A stretch of 64,000 nt of DNA from Candidatus Competibacteraceae bacterium (GTDB lineage Bacteria > Pseudomonadota > Gammaproteobacteria > Competibacterales > Competibacteraceae): assembly GCA_016699715.1 (NCBI GenBank), contig CP065007.1:1798001-1862000 (forward strand). Direction: 5' to 3'. Each line of letters begins with the position of its first letter. The stretch's first letter is position 1. The notes below the pieces were generated by a model that did no database searches, was not told the DNA's origin, and saw only the letters and a program-made list of their open reading frames with translations. Shown here piece after piece: positions 50,877 through 60,694 of this stretch. Both the position numbers and the translations under genes were made by a program.

Positions 50877-53090
50877 ATGAACCACCACACACACCGATTT
50901 TTACGGTATCTGCTGTCTATCGCCCCGGCCGGTCCGCTGGTTTTCTGGTTGCTGGCCGCGACGGTCGCGACGGCCGAACCACCGTCGGCCGCCGCAGCGC
51001 AGGCCCAACAGATCGACGCCCTGCTGCAACAGGCCAATGCCTATCGGGCCTCGGGCCACTTCCGCAACGCCATCGCCGTCCTGCGTGCCGCGCAACCGCT
51101 GGCCGAGTCCTTGGACGATCCGGCCCTCCACGCCACCATACTGGGCGAACTGGGTGAAACCCTGCGGCTGACCGGCGCGAGCGAGGACGCCCGCCGGATG
51201 CTGGAAAGCAGCGTGGCGCTGGCCCGGCAAGCCAAGGCGCCGCACATCGCGGCAGCCAACCTCAACCACCTGGGTAATCTGGCCACTGGACAAGGCGACC
51301 CGCACGCCGCCCACATCGCCTATGAGGACGCTCTAACCCTGGCACGGCGGGCGCAAGACAAGCCATTGACCGTCGCCGTACTGATCAACAGTGCCCGCCT
51401 GGCCGCGCGGAACGGAGAGAACCGTCGCGCCGGCACACTATTGGCCGAGGCCGCCCAACTGCTGCAAACCCTGCCCTCCAGCCACGACAAGGCCTATCAT
51501 CTGCTGGCCGTCGGCCAACTGCGCCGCTCACTGCCCGGCGCGTCCGCCCCACAACGAGCCCAGGCCCTTCAGGATTTCACCGCCGCCGCCGCCATGACTC
51601 GCGCGCTGAACGACCGGCCCGGCCTGTCCTACGCCCTGGGCTATCAGGCACGGTTACAACAGGATGAGGATCATCCGGTCGAAGCGTTGGCGCTGTACCG
51701 ACAAGCCGCCTTCGCGGCCCAGCAGGCCGACGCCCCGGAACTGCTTTACCGCTGGCAATGGCCAATCGGCCGCCTACTCAGACTCCAGGGCGACCACAAT
51801 GGCGCGATTCTGGCCTACCAGCAGGCGGTGGCGAATTTGCAGTCCATCCGCCAGGATCTTGCCTCGAATCAGACGGGCGAGACCACCTCCTTTCGGGCCA
51901 GCGTCGGCGATGCGTTCTCGGAACTGGCGGATCTCCTGCTGCAACGCGCCACTGGTCAGCCCATCGCCGCCGCTCGCGAAGCGGATCTGCGGGCCGCTCG
52001 CGATACCATGGAGGCACTGAAAACCGCCGAGGTGCGTGACTACTTCCAGGACGAGTGTGTGACCGCGCTGCAAGCGCGCACCGTCGCCCTGGAACGACCA
52101 CCACCACGCACTGCCGTACTGTATCCGATCCTGTTGCCCGACCGGCTGGAACTGCTGCTGAATACCGCGGGCGGCCTCCAGCAGGTTACGGTGCAAGTGG
52201 GCCGCGACGCTCTCACCGGCACCGTGCGCCGGTTCCGGCGCACTCTGGAGAAGCGCACCAGCCGCGAATACCTGCCGCTCGCCCAACGCTTGCACGGCTG
52301 GCTGATCCACCCGTTGCAAGGCGAACTGGACGCCCGACAGGTCGAAACGCTGGTCATCGTGCCGGACGGACCGTTGCACACCGTGCCGCTGGCGGCCCTG
52401 CACGACGGTCAGCGCTTTCTGATCAGCCGCTACGCCATCGCCACCACGCCGGGCCTGACCCTGACCGATCTGCGTCCGCTCCCGCGTCAGAAAATACAGC
52501 CCTTGCTCAATGGCCTGACCGAAGCAGTGCAGGGCTTTCCGCCGCTGAATTACGTGCGTGGAGAACTGGACGCCATTCATGCCGCCTACGGCGGCACCCT
52601 GCTGGAAAACGACAACTTTCGACTGGCGAACATGCAGCGGGAATTGAAGGAAACACCCTATTCCATCGTTCACATCGCCTCGCACGGCGAGTTTGTCGGC
52701 GACGCGCGCAACACCTTTCTGCTGACCTTCGACGGCCGCCTGACCCTGGACCGGTTGGAGCGCTTTATGAGCCTCGGCCAGTATCGCGATCAGCCGGTGG
52801 AACTGCTGACCTTGAGCGCCTGCCAGACCGCCGCCGGCGATGATCGCGCCGCGCTCGGGCTGGCGGGCGTCGCGGTCAAGGCCGGCGCCCGCAGCGCACT
52901 GGCGACCCTGTGGTTCATCAACGATCAGGCGTCGTCACTGCTGGTGACGGAGTTCTACCGGCAGTTGCGGAACCCGGAATTATCCAAGGCTGAGGCGCTG
53001 CAACGGGCGCAAACGCGGTTGCTGGCCGACCCCCGTTACCAGCATCCCGGCTATTGGTCGCCGTTCCTGTTGATCGGCAACTGGTTGTGA
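50877..53090 (+). CDS. Exported TPR-CHAT domain protein
   Basis: 737 residues from ATG 50877, with GAGGGTGAG eight bases upstream. An N-terminal signal peptide (ends ATVATA) is followed by several TPR helices (about 40-340), then a caspase-like CHAT domain (about 410-735) with the catalytic His in VHIASHGEF (~602) and Cys in LTLSACQTAAGD (~646), and the terminal YWSPFLLIGNWL. CHAT proteins are cysteine peptidases; exported TPR-CHAT proteins often accompany two-partner secretion genes. The haemagglutinin gene follows after 11 bases. Confidence 0.9.
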   Translation: MNHHTHRFLRYLLSIAPAGPLVFWLLAATVATAEPPSAAAAQAQQIDALLQQANAYRASGHFRNAIAVLRAAQPLAESLDDPALHATILGELGETLRLTGASEDARRMLESSVALARQAKAPHIAAANLNHLGNLATGQGDPHAAHIAYEDALTLARRAQDKPLTVAVLINSARLAARNGENRRAGTLLAEAAQLLQTLPSSHDKAYHLLAVGQLRRSLPGASAPQRAQALQDFTAAAAMTRALNDRPGLSYALGYQARLQQDEDHPVEALALYRQAAFAAQQADAPELLYRWQWPIGRLLRLQGDHNGAILAYQQAVANLQSIRQDLASNQTGETTSFRASVGDAFSELADLLLQRATGQPIAAAREADLRAARDTMEALKTAEVRDYFQDECVTALQARTVALERPPPRTAVLYPILLPDRLELLLNTAGGLQQVTVQVGRDALTGTVRRFRRTLEKRTSREYLPLAQRLHGWLIHPLQGELDARQVETLVIVPDGPLHTVPLAALHDGQRFLISRYAIATTPGLTLTDLRPLPRQKIQPLLNGLTEAVQGFPPLNYVRGELDAIHAAYGGTLLENDNFRLANMQRELKETPYSIVHIASHGEFVGDARNTFLLTFDGRLTLDRLERFMSLGQYRDQPVELLTLSACQTAAGDDRAALGLAGVAVKAGARSALATLWFINDQASSLLVTEFYRQLRNPELSKAEALQRAQTRLLADPRYQHPGYWSPFLLIGNWL

Positions 53091-53101
53091 GGCCATCCCC
53101 C

Positions 53102-55516
53102 ATGAACGCATCCCATTTTACCGACGATTGGCGGTGGTTTATCGGTATAGCCGCAACCGCATTCACCATGATCCTCGCGCTGCCCGTCCACGCCGGAGTA
53201 ACCACGGACGGCACGCTGGGCCAGGGCGGGGCACTGGCGGGGCCGAATTATCAGATCCCCGCCGATCTGGGCCAGCAGGTGGGCGGCAACCTGTTCCACA
53301 GCTTCGGCCAGTTCTCCATCGATACCGGCGAATCCGCCACCTTCAGCGGTCCCAATTCGGTGAACAACATCATCGGCCGGGTCACCGGCGGTGAAGCCTC
53401 GTTCATTGACGGGACGATCCGCTCGACCATTCCGGGGGCGAATCTGTACCTGCTCAATCCGGCGGGGCTGCTGTTCAGGGAGAACGCCACACTGGATGTG
53501 TCCGGTTCGGTGCATGTCAGTACCGCCGATTATCTACGCCTGGGCGACGGCGGGTGGTTCGATGCCCATACTCCCGGCAACAGCGTGCTGACGGTCGCAC
53601 CGGTGGCGGCGTTCGGTTTTCTCGACCCGCCCGCGCCGATCACGGTTAGCGGCGGTTTCCTGCGCGTGCCGGACGGACAAACCCTGTCCCTGATTGGCGG
53701 GGACATCACGCTGCACAATGCCACGCTGTACGCCCCGGCGGGGCGGATCAACCTGGCGACAGTCGGCTCGGCTGGGGAGGTGGTTCCCACCGAGACGGAT
53801 TTGGCCCTGCGGGGCTTCGACGCTCTCGGGACTCTCACCTTGGAAAACAGCTCGGCGCAACGACCGACGGTGAACCTGGGCGATCCGTTTGGTGAAGTCG
53901 AGTTGGCCAATCTGGACACCAGCGGTGCGAGCGGCGGGGCCATCTTCATTCGCGGCGGACAGTGGGTCAATCGAGGGGGAGAGGTATTCGCCGATACCTA
54001 TGGGACGCGGGCGGGACGGGATGTGGATGTCGCAATAGCCGGAAATGTCCAGTTCGACCAAGGCGCCTGGCTTCGCGCCCGTGCACTGAGTTCGGGGACA
54101 GGTGGCTCAATCAGTTTTTCTGCCCATGACCTGAATATACTCAAGGGCAGCAAGATCACCACCGAGACTCTTGGTTCAGGTCAGGCCGGGGATGTGACGA
54201 TCACGGCGCGGAATCTGCTCGTCGACGGCCAGAATGTTCATGTCCTTACCGGCATCGGCAGCCTCACTGGGCCCGGCTCCACGGGCGACGGGGGCGCGGT
54301 CAAACTGACTGTCGCCGATAACATCACGGTGCAAAACGGCGGGCGAGTCGGCGCCTCCACCTCCGGCGCGGGCGACGCTGGGGACGTAACGATCATGGCG
54401 CGGAATCTGCTCATCGACGGCCAGAATGCTGATAATCCCTCTACCGGCATCGGCAGCCGCACTGAGCGCTACTCCACGGGTAATGGGGGCGTGGTCAAAC
54501 TGAACATCGCCGATAACATCACGGTGCAAAACGGCGGCGCCATCAGCGCCGTCACCTTCGGCGACGGCAATGCTGGCGACGTGGCAATCACCGCGCGGAA
54601 TCTGCTCGTCGACCGCCAGGATTCTGATCTCGTTACCGGCATCTTCAGCAGCGTCGAACTCGGTAAGGGTGACGGAGGCACGGTCAATCTGACCCTTTCA
54701 GGCACCCTTACGGCGCGAAACGGCGGGGAAATCAGGGCCAGCACCTTTGGCGTGGGCGACGCTGGGGATGTAACGATCACCGCGCGGAATCTGCTCATCG
54801 ATGGCCAGAATGCGCCGATCTTTACCGGTATCGCCAGTGGCGTCGGACCTAATTCCACGGGTAATGGGGGTACGGTCAACCTGACCATCACCGACTCTCT
54901 CACGGTGCGAAACGGTGGGCAGATCAGCACCACCTCGGCGACAACCAACGGTGGCAACATTACCCTCGACGTCGATCATCTCAGGTTGTTCAACGGCGGT
55001 GCCATCAGTGCCACCGTCAACGGCGGCTTCGACACCGAAGGCGGCAACGTCACCATCAACAGCGGCAACATCGTCGCCCTGAATGGCAGCACCATTACTG
55101 CCCAAGCCAACCAGGGTCGGGGTGGTAACATCCTCATCAACGCCGGCGTATTCCTGCATGACGCCGTCAGCACCGATCAAGTGCTGAATGCCTCCTCGCG
55201 CATCACCGGCAACGACGGTACCGTACAAAACAACGCCCCCAACACCGACCTCAGCGGCAATCTGACCGTACTACCAACCAACTACCTGAGTGCCGCTGAC
55301 CAGCTTGGCGACCGCTGCGGGACCAGCGATCCGGACAGCCGCAGCCGTTTCATCGTGCAGGGGCGCGGCGGGTTGCTACCCGGTCCGGACGATCCGGCGA
55401 CCGTCCGCCCAGTGCGTTGTCGCGCCGCACCGCCGACCCTGAGCGAGGCCACACCGCCCGCACTCTCATCCGCCCATACGCTCGTAACCGCCGCGCAGGG
55501 CTTTGGCAATCGATGA
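53102..55516 (+). CDS. TpsA-like filamentous haemagglutinin-type exoprotein
   Basis: 804 residues from ATG 53102 (GAGG eight bases upstream). After a signal peptide (ends LPVHAG) comes the TPS secretion domain: VTTDGTLGQGGALAGPNYQI (in part), GNLFHSFGQFSIDTGESATF (in part), NNIIGRVTGGEASFIDG and GANLYLLNPAGLLF, then a right-handed beta-helix. Four ~63-residue repeats lie at about residues 360-610. The C-terminal region ends with a Cys pair (GDRCGT, VRCRA). Probably exported by the ShlB-type protein at 60695-62434. Confidence 0.9.
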   Translation: MNASHFTDDWRWFIGIAATAFTMILALPVHAGVTTDGTLGQGGALAGPNYQIPADLGQQVGGNLFHSFGQFSIDTGESATFSGPNSVNNIIGRVTGGEASFIDGTIRSTIPGANLYLLNPAGLLFRENATLDVSGSVHVSTADYLRLGDGGWFDAHTPGNSVLTVAPVAAFGFLDPPAPITVSGGFLRVPDGQTLSLIGGDITLHNATLYAPAGRINLATVGSAGEVVPTETDLALRGFDALGTLTLENSSAQRPTVNLGDPFGEVELANLDTSGASGGAIFIRGGQWVNRGGEVFADTYGTRAGRDVDVAIAGNVQFDQGAWLRARALSSGTGGSISFSAHDLNILKGSKITTETLGSGQAGDVTITARNLLVDGQNVHVLTGIGSLTGPGSTGDGGAVKLTVADNITVQNGGRVGASTSGAGDAGDVTIMARNLLIDGQNADNPSTGIGSRTERYSTGNGGVVKLNIADNITVQNGGAISAVTFGDGNAGDVAITARNLLVDRQDSDLVTGIFSSVELGKGDGGTVNLTLSGTLTARNGGEIRASTFGVGDAGDVTITARNLLIDGQNAPIFTGIASGVGPNSTGNGGTVNLTITDSLTVRNGGQISTTSATTNGGNITLDVDHLRLFNGGAISATVNGGFDTEGGNVTINSGNIVALNGSTITAQANQGRGGNILINAGVFLHDAVSTDQVLNASSRITGNDGTVQNNAPNTDLSGNLTVLPTNYLSAADQLGDRCGTSDPDSRSRFIVQGRGGLLPGPDDPATVRPVRCRAAPPTLSEATPPALSSAHTLVTAAQGFGNR
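54180..54950 (+). repeat. Four tandem ~190-bp repeats in the haemagglutinin gene
   Basis: Units begin near 54188, 54380, 54569 and 54761 with a conserved GACGT(A/G)ACGATCACGGC-like start and code for GDVTITARNLLVDGQN; variable parts follow. The 54.18-54.95 kb region can therefore change length by recombination. Confidence 0.85.
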
Positions 55517-55545
55517 CAACGCATGGCCTCTAGAGCCTCTCCATC

Positions 55546-56298
55546 ATGAACAAACTTCCTATATCCCTGCTCGTCGGCCTGGCCCTGGCGCTCCCAATCT
55601 TGGCAACGCCCAGCCATGCACAAACGCAGCCCCCTGTCGATAACACGCGACCGAAACCCGCCGCCCAAACCGCGCCAACACCGCCCACCATCAGTCAGAC
55701 GCCCGTTTACCGACCGCCGCTGCGTGGTGCGCCCGCCACCCGAGTCGGCGGCGCCAACCGAGGCGAACCGGATGGTGGATTGATCCTCAGCGTGCTCGCC
55801 CCTGAAAGCACCGGCCTGACCCACCGGGCCCGACCGATCTTGTATTGGTACGCTTCCCAGAAAGTGACCGCCCCGGTGGAATTCACCCTGAACGACGACC
55901 ACTCTATCAAACCGCTGGTCGAGATAAAAATACCCGCCTCCCAGCCGGGCATTCACGCCCTACCCCTCAACTACACCCTCCAACCCGAGGTCGAGTATCA
56001 ATGGGTCATCGCCGCCGTGATCGACCCCAACCAGCGCGCGCGCGACATCATCGCCGGCGGCACGATCAAACGGGTTCAGCCCTCCCCAACGCTCGCCACC
56101 CAACTGAGTCGGGCCAATCCAAGGGAATTGCCGTTTCTGTACGCCCAGGGAGGATTCTGGTACGACGCCATCGGCACACTGTCCGAGCAAATCGACGCCG
56201 ACCCGACGGATCGCCACTTACGGGAACAGCGGGCAGCCTTGCTGGAACAGGTCGGATTGAATACCGCCGCCACTTATGACCGGGGAACCAATCCCTGA
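55546..56298 (+). CDS. DUF928 domain protein
   Basis: 250 residues with a signal peptide (MNKLPISLLVGLALALPILA, ends SHAQ). The DUF928 domain has the PESTGLTHRARPILYWY motif (in part) and the repeated ELPFLYAQGGFWYDAIGTL, DADPTDRHLREQRAALLEQVGL (in part). Common beside CHAT and TPS genes; function unknown. The stop is 25 bases before the Crp-type gene. Confidence 0.88.
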   Translation: MNKLPISLLVGLALALPILATPSHAQTQPPVDNTRPKPAAQTAPTPPTISQTPVYRPPLRGAPATRVGGANRGEPDGGLILSVLAPESTGLTHRARPILYWYASQKVTAPVEFTLNDDHSIKPLVEIKIPASQPGIHALPLNYTLQPEVEYQWVIAAVIDPNQRARDIIAGGTIKRVQPSPTLATQLSRANPRELPFLYAQGGFWYDAIGTLSEQIDADPTDRHLREQRAALLEQVGLNTAATYDRGTNP

Positions 56299-56323
56299 AA
56301 AATGACGGAATGGTCCGGAACCA

Positions 56324-57034
56324 ATGCCGCCCATCGATAAACGCACCGCCTTAGCTCAACATGAGCTATTCAGCCACCTAGAGGCAACCGAACGCGAGCA
56401 ACTCCTCCTGTTGGGTGTCGAGCGGCGATTTCACGATGGCCGGACGATTTTTCAGCGGGGCGACCCCGGCAACGGCATGATGCTGGTGCTGCGGGGGCAG
56501 GTCAAAATCAGTATTGTCTCCGATGAAGGCAAGGAGTTGATTTTTGCCATGACCCAGCCGGGGGAATGCTTCGGTGAGATCGCCCTGCTGGACGGCCAGA
56601 CCCGCACCGCGGACGCCATCGCGGTCGGAGATTGCGTGCTATTCACGCTGGCGCGTTCCGATTTCATCCCGTTCCTGGAGCGCCATCCACAAGTTGCGAT
56701 TCGCCTGCTCGCCGTGCTGTGCGGGCGAGTACGCACCACCAGCGACTTCATCGAACGGCTGGCTTTCCAGAATCTGCCCACCCGCCTGGCTCGGCTGCTG
56801 CTCAAGCTGGCCGCGACCCAGGGATCGGCCACTCCGACGGGGGTCCGCATCGATCAAAAGCTCTCTCAGCAGGAAATCGGCAACCTCGTCGCCGCCAGCC
56901 GCGAGAGTGTCAACAAACAACTGCGGCTCTGGCGGGCGGAAGGGCTGCTCGCCATCAAACAGGGCTACATCACCCTCCTGCAACCCGTCGCGTTGAGTCA
57001 ACTGGCTCATTCAAGCCGTACCACCAATATCTGA
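56324..57034 (+). CDS. Crp/Fnr family transcriptional regulator
   Basis: 236 residues. cNMP-binding beta-barrel (about 15-130) with FQRGDPGNGMMLVLRGQVKI (in part) and the GECFGEIALLDGQTRTADA phosphate-binding cassette, and a C-terminal HTH_Crp (LSQQEIGNLVAASRESVNKQL, in part ASRESVNKQLRLWRAEGLL). The cassette has GExALLDG...RTA, consistent with cyclic nucleotide binding, so cAMP from the CHASE2 cyclase may be its signal (inference). No Fnr-type Cys cluster. Confidence 0.9.
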   Translation: MPPIDKRTALAQHELFSHLEATEREQLLLLGVERRFHDGRTIFQRGDPGNGMMLVLRGQVKISIVSDEGKELIFAMTQPGECFGEIALLDGQTRTADAIAVGDCVLFTLARSDFIPFLERHPQVAIRLLAVLCGRVRTTSDFIERLAFQNLPTRLARLLLKLAATQGSATPTGVRIDQKLSQQEIGNLVAASRESVNKQLRLWRAEGLLAIKQGYITLLQPVALSQLAHSSRTTNI

Positions 57035-57279
57035 CCTCCCTCCTTGCTGACCGGCGTCCCTTCCCGTGGCGGGAGAGGATGGCGGTGTTTCCGACTTCAC
57101 TCGCGTTCCCGAAAAAATCGGCGAATCGACGCGCGCGCCCGAAAAAAACCGATGAAACGTGAAGCAGCTCACATCTGACCGTCGGGAAAAATGCGTGAAT
57201 GGCCCCAACAAACGATACGTGAAGGGTGGGGATTCACCGATGCGGAACCCTTCGCGATCAGACGCGCAAGGACACTCCC

Positions 57280-57915
57280 ATGAACGCCAGTCAGGCCATC
57301 GAATCAGTTCCTTCCCGCCAATTTGGCGCGGAACCCTTCAGCCTGAATCCACGAATTCGATCCGTGGTGTTGCACATCATCGCCCATCACGGAGTGATGC
57401 GGATTCTTGGAATCGGCCACGGCACTCTGCCGTTGTGCCACGACTTACATCATGCGGGTTATACCGTGGTCAACACGGAACCCGAAGAGGTCAGCGCGGC
57501 CAATACGGCCGTATTCTCACCGGCGGTTCGTTCTTACCCACCACTGGTAGGCCCTAACAGTGATTCGATCAAGGCGGCGCCTTTCGACATGGCGGTCAGC
57601 ATCGAATCAGGCGAACCATTTTCCAGACCCTCCGCACTGGTCAAGCTGGCCGCCGTAAATCTTCAGCAAGGCGGCATCCTTGTCTTGTCGATGCCTTATG
57701 GCGGCTACCTGAGAAACCTGCTGATCACCGTGCGCGAGTGGTGGAATCTGCCGCGCTTCGCAGTATGGGATGGTGGCTACATGCAACGCCGATCGAGGAA
57801 GTGCCTGACCATGTTGCTGAAATCCCATGGTTTCACTGTCATGGAATTCATTGGGGTCCGAAACCGCTGTGCGCAGTGGGAAGCGTTGATTCTGGTGGCA
57901 AGGAAAATTGATTAA
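57280..57915 (+). CDS. Methyltransferase-like protein
   Basis: 211 residues from ATG 57280. A class I methyltransferase-type motif ILGIGHGTLPLCHDLH near residue 40 and the later QQGGILVLSMPYGGYLRNLL fit the fold, but the acidic residue of motif II is unusual (VVNTEPEEVSAAN). Function and substrate cannot be assigned. Followed by an AT-rich gap. Confidence 0.6.
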   Translation: MNASQAIESVPSRQFGAEPFSLNPRIRSVVLHIIAHHGVMRILGIGHGTLPLCHDLHHAGYTVVNTEPEEVSAANTAVFSPAVRSYPPLVGPNSDSIKAAPFDMAVSIESGEPFSRPSALVKLAAVNLQQGGILVLSMPYGGYLRNLLITVREWWNLPRFAVWDGGYMQRRSRKCLTMLLKSHGFTVMEFIGVRNRCAQWEALILVARKID

Positions 57916-58219
57916 TTGAAATCTCATGGAGCCTAAAAAACCTTAATCCTGGCCTATTTGATCGGATCCTGTACTTGTCAATTCAGGCACATGCAGCAAC
58001 ATACGGTAATTAATGATCCACACAGAAGTGTATAAGCCATATCGAAATACATCATGACCTACTGCTAGCTTTCGATGACTTACGACTAAAGCAAAAGGAG
58101 GCAATCAAGCGAAATATCGCCATCTACATATCAACCGCTCCTTAAACACTGTTATCTTTTGGCAAATGCAGCGCTTTTAGGAGCAATCATGTGAGAAAAT
58201 AGGCAAAAGGAGTCAATCC
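57916..58219. other. AT-rich gap before the protease gene
   Basis: 304 bases, much lower in GC than the flanks, with no gene seen. GCAAAAGGAGGCAATC (58091-58106) resembles the real ribosome-binding region GGCAAAAGGAGTCAATCC (58202-58219) of the next gene, suggesting a small duplication. A promoter for the protease gene is expected here. Confidence 0.45.
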
Positions 58220-59671
58220 ATGGCAACTTCCATCACCCCTTCTTTGGACTATCGGAAACGAGAGCTCTCAGCAAGCAACGAGATTAAATCCGCAATCGCT
58301 GTCCTGCGGAATGAAGGCGCGAAAAAGAAATGGACCTTTCAAATAGGGTACACCACCGCAATGGACTGGAAAATCGAGCAAATTACGGGCATGAAGGCAC
58401 CCGACAATTTTCTTGAGCATTCCAAGAAACAGAACGCCTTGGCAAAAGCGTTGTTGAAAACCGAGCAAAAACCTTTGTTCTCCGGTCGCGGTGCCCCTGG
58501 TGATCCCCAATTCAACTGGGCCGACCACAATGCGGTGACTGCGGTAAAAGACCAGGGCAATTGTGGTAGTTGTTGGGCTTTTGGTACCCACGGCGCGTTC
58601 GAGGGAAGCTATGCGATCTTGAATGACGTCCTGATAAATAGCTCGGAGCAGGATACGCTGGACTGTAGCGGGGCCGGCGGTTGTGGTGGCGGCTGGTTTG
58701 CTTACCAGTACCTCATCGATAAAGGGTCAGCGGAAGATAGCGATTATCCTTACGTTGCCCGGCAGGGAAGCTGCAGAACCGATGTCAAGCGGCCGTTCAA
58801 GGCAGTCGCCTGGGGTTATGTCGACAGCACCCACGAGATTCCAACGGTTGAGGCGTTGAAACAAGCATTGTGCGAGTACGGTCCCTTGGGCGTCGCTGTC
58901 AACGTAACCTCCGCCTTTCAAGCCTATACAGGCGGTGTCTTTAACGAGAACGATCCGGGCAACGTTAACCACGCCGTCACTCTGATCGGCTGGGATGATG
59001 CCAAACAGGCTTGGAGAATCAAGAACTCGTGGGGCCAGGGCTGGGGTGAAAACGGCTTGATGTGGATTACCTACGGCAGCAACAGCATCGGCTATGGAGC
59101 ATCCTGGGTGCAGGCGGAGATCATCCAGCCAGTCAGCACAGAGGCCAGTTGCATTGCTTATGAAGAGTTTTATTTTATAGACAATAAGCGGTTCGCCGGA
59201 AACGCCAATGTCGCCTCACTGACTTTCAACCTAGCCAAGGAGATGTTTGTTACCTTCGTCGCCGAGGCTTCGGCTACCATTGCTCAAGGGAGCGCGCCTC
59301 AGTCCTTCAGGACGGGACTTTATACGGGAGAGTCGCCCAATACGATGTTTACGGCATCCTATCGCGTTGGCTCGTTCCAGGTGGCGAACCAGCACGTACC
59401 CGTCCATACCTCGTTCGCGATCAAGTTGCCCGCCGGAACCCATACTATTTATTGGAAGGTCTGGCTTAGCGGCTACACCATCGGATTTGACTCAGGAACG
59501 CTCACAGCGACGGCAATACCGTGTTCGATGGGAGGACGGCTCAAGGCAAGGCTGACAGCACAACGCGAAACCACAGGAACCGTGACCGATAAGGAGGAGA
59601 TCATTACCACACGAGATCCGAACGAGCCGAATATCTTTATCACTGTCGATCGACCGGCAGGTGCTCGTTGA
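58220..59671 (+). CDS. Papain-like (C1A) cysteine protease
   Basis: 483 residues, RBS AAAGGAG ten bases upstream. An N-terminal segment (1-100) looks like a propeptide; the C1A domain has catalytic Cys in GNCGSCWAFG (~118), CSGAGGCGGGWFAYQYL, catalytic His in NVNHAVTLIGWDD (~250) and Asn in RIKNSWGQGWGENGLM (~268). A ~180-residue C-terminal beta-rich domain (FDSGTLTATAIPCSMGG) is unassigned. No clear signal peptide. Lower GC than flanks; no similar gene expected in a nif-type gammaproteobacterium core, so likely acquired. A chagasin-like inhibitor gene lies downstream. Confidence 0.9.
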   Translation: MATSITPSLDYRKRELSASNEIKSAIAVLRNEGAKKKWTFQIGYTTAMDWKIEQITGMKAPDNFLEHSKKQNALAKALLKTEQKPLFSGRGAPGDPQFNWADHNAVTAVKDQGNCGSCWAFGTHGAFEGSYAILNDVLINSSEQDTLDCSGAGGCGGGWFAYQYLIDKGSAEDSDYPYVARQGSCRTDVKRPFKAVAWGYVDSTHEIPTVEALKQALCEYGPLGVAVNVTSAFQAYTGGVFNENDPGNVNHAVTLIGWDDAKQAWRIKNSWGQGWGENGLMWITYGSNSIGYGASWVQAEIIQPVSTEASCIAYEEFYFIDNKRFAGNANVASLTFNLAKEMFVTFVAEASATIAQGSAPQSFRTGLYTGESPNTMFTASYRVGSFQVANQHVPVHTSFAIKLPAGTHTIYWKVWLSGYTIGFDSGTLTATAIPCSMGGRLKARLTAQRETTGTVTDKEEIITTRDPNEPNIFITVDRPAGAR

Positions 59672-59957
59672 CAGAAATCGGACTACTTAGGGCGGGTATG
59701 GTTATCATGGAGTACCCAAGCTTAGCCTCCGATAAGTGAAGGGCCACCGTCGTTTCGAACGTTACATTGGAACGGCGGTAGCCCTGTTGTCCAGGTAACA
59801 GATGGGTAAAACTTTGGAACGAGACTGGTGTTGTTAGTGTTAGTCAAATACGACATGGCATTGTGATTGTCAAGATTGTTCTTCTTATCACAAATTCCAG
59901 TTATCTGAATTGATACTGTTAATAGCGGACCCAATCAGCAAAGAGGTGGAGGGTACT

Positions 59958-60290
59958 ATGTCAAGCATGACCATCAGCGAACAGGATCAAGGTTCGGAGT
60001 TGCGGGTGCATGTAGGTGATGAATTAACTTTGAGTTTATCCACCATTCCTGGCACGGGATACTCCTGGAATGTTTCAAGTGAAGATCGAGAAATACTAGC
60101 GGAAATCAGCCAGCCCACTTTTGAAAAAACGACGGACGTCCACAAATTAGGAGCGCCGGAGCAGCAGATCTTTCATTTTCGCGTCGGCTCCGCCGGCACC
60201 TGTCAACTCCAGTTGGAGTATCGAAGACCTTGGAACAAGCTGGAAATGGCTGTAAAAAAATTTTCAATAACAATTGTGGCCCAAGAATGA
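59958..60290 (+). CDS. Chagasin-like (I42) cysteine protease inhibitor
   Basis: 110 residues from ATG 59958 (GAGGTGGAGGGT upstream). Chagasin fold landmarks: VGDELTLSLSTIPGTGYSW (residues ~17-36, with the NPTTGY-type L2 loop as IPGTGYSW), a GAPEQQIFHF L4-region and the L6-type RRPWNK near residue 92. I42 proteins block C1 papain-like peptidases by these three loops. It is 286 bases after the protease gene and in the same direction, which suggests a self-protection or regulatory pair. Confidence 0.88.
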   Translation: MSSMTISEQDQGSELRVHVGDELTLSLSTIPGTGYSWNVSSEDREILAEISQPTFEKTTDVHKLGAPEQQIFHFRVGSAGTCQLQLEYRRPWNKLEMAVKKFSITIVAQE

Positions 60291-60365
60291 TTTGCCATGA
60301 TATTAATTGGTTCTTTGATGGTTCTTATGGAACCAAATAACGATCACGAAAAAGGGCACAATACC

Positions 60366-60626
60366 ATGCAACCGGCGCGACAAAAACATCGCTGCAAATG
60401 CCCTCATCATTTTGATGATCTGACTGGGACGGTGCTGGCGGGCTATCATCGACCGCCGTGGGTGTGGGTCTTAATGTTTGTATTTTATGGGGTTGAAGCT
60501 ATCCACCGCTCAGCACTCGCAAGAAAAACAACCACTCTACCTGGGCACCACTTCCAGCTCATCCATAACACCCGACAACGAGACAAGAACTTGCTAAAAC
60601 CACTCATGACCACCTTTCTCGCCTAA
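60366..60626 (+). pseudogene. Fragment of a zinc-ribbon transposase
   Basis: 86 codons: KHRCKCPHHFDDLTGTVLAGYHRPPWVW reads like the Zn-ribbon start of IS1595/ISxO2-type transposases (quoted in part: CPHHFDDLTGTVL), followed by an unrelated tail ending at 60626. Only two Cys of the ribbon remain and no DDE core is present. A small relic of a mobile element near the TPS transporter gene. Confidence 0.5.
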
Positions 60627-60694
60627 CTGTTCGGAATCCATATTGAGCCAAGTGCCTTTGAACGAGCCATTCCCAAACCCTTTCCCATCCGCTA

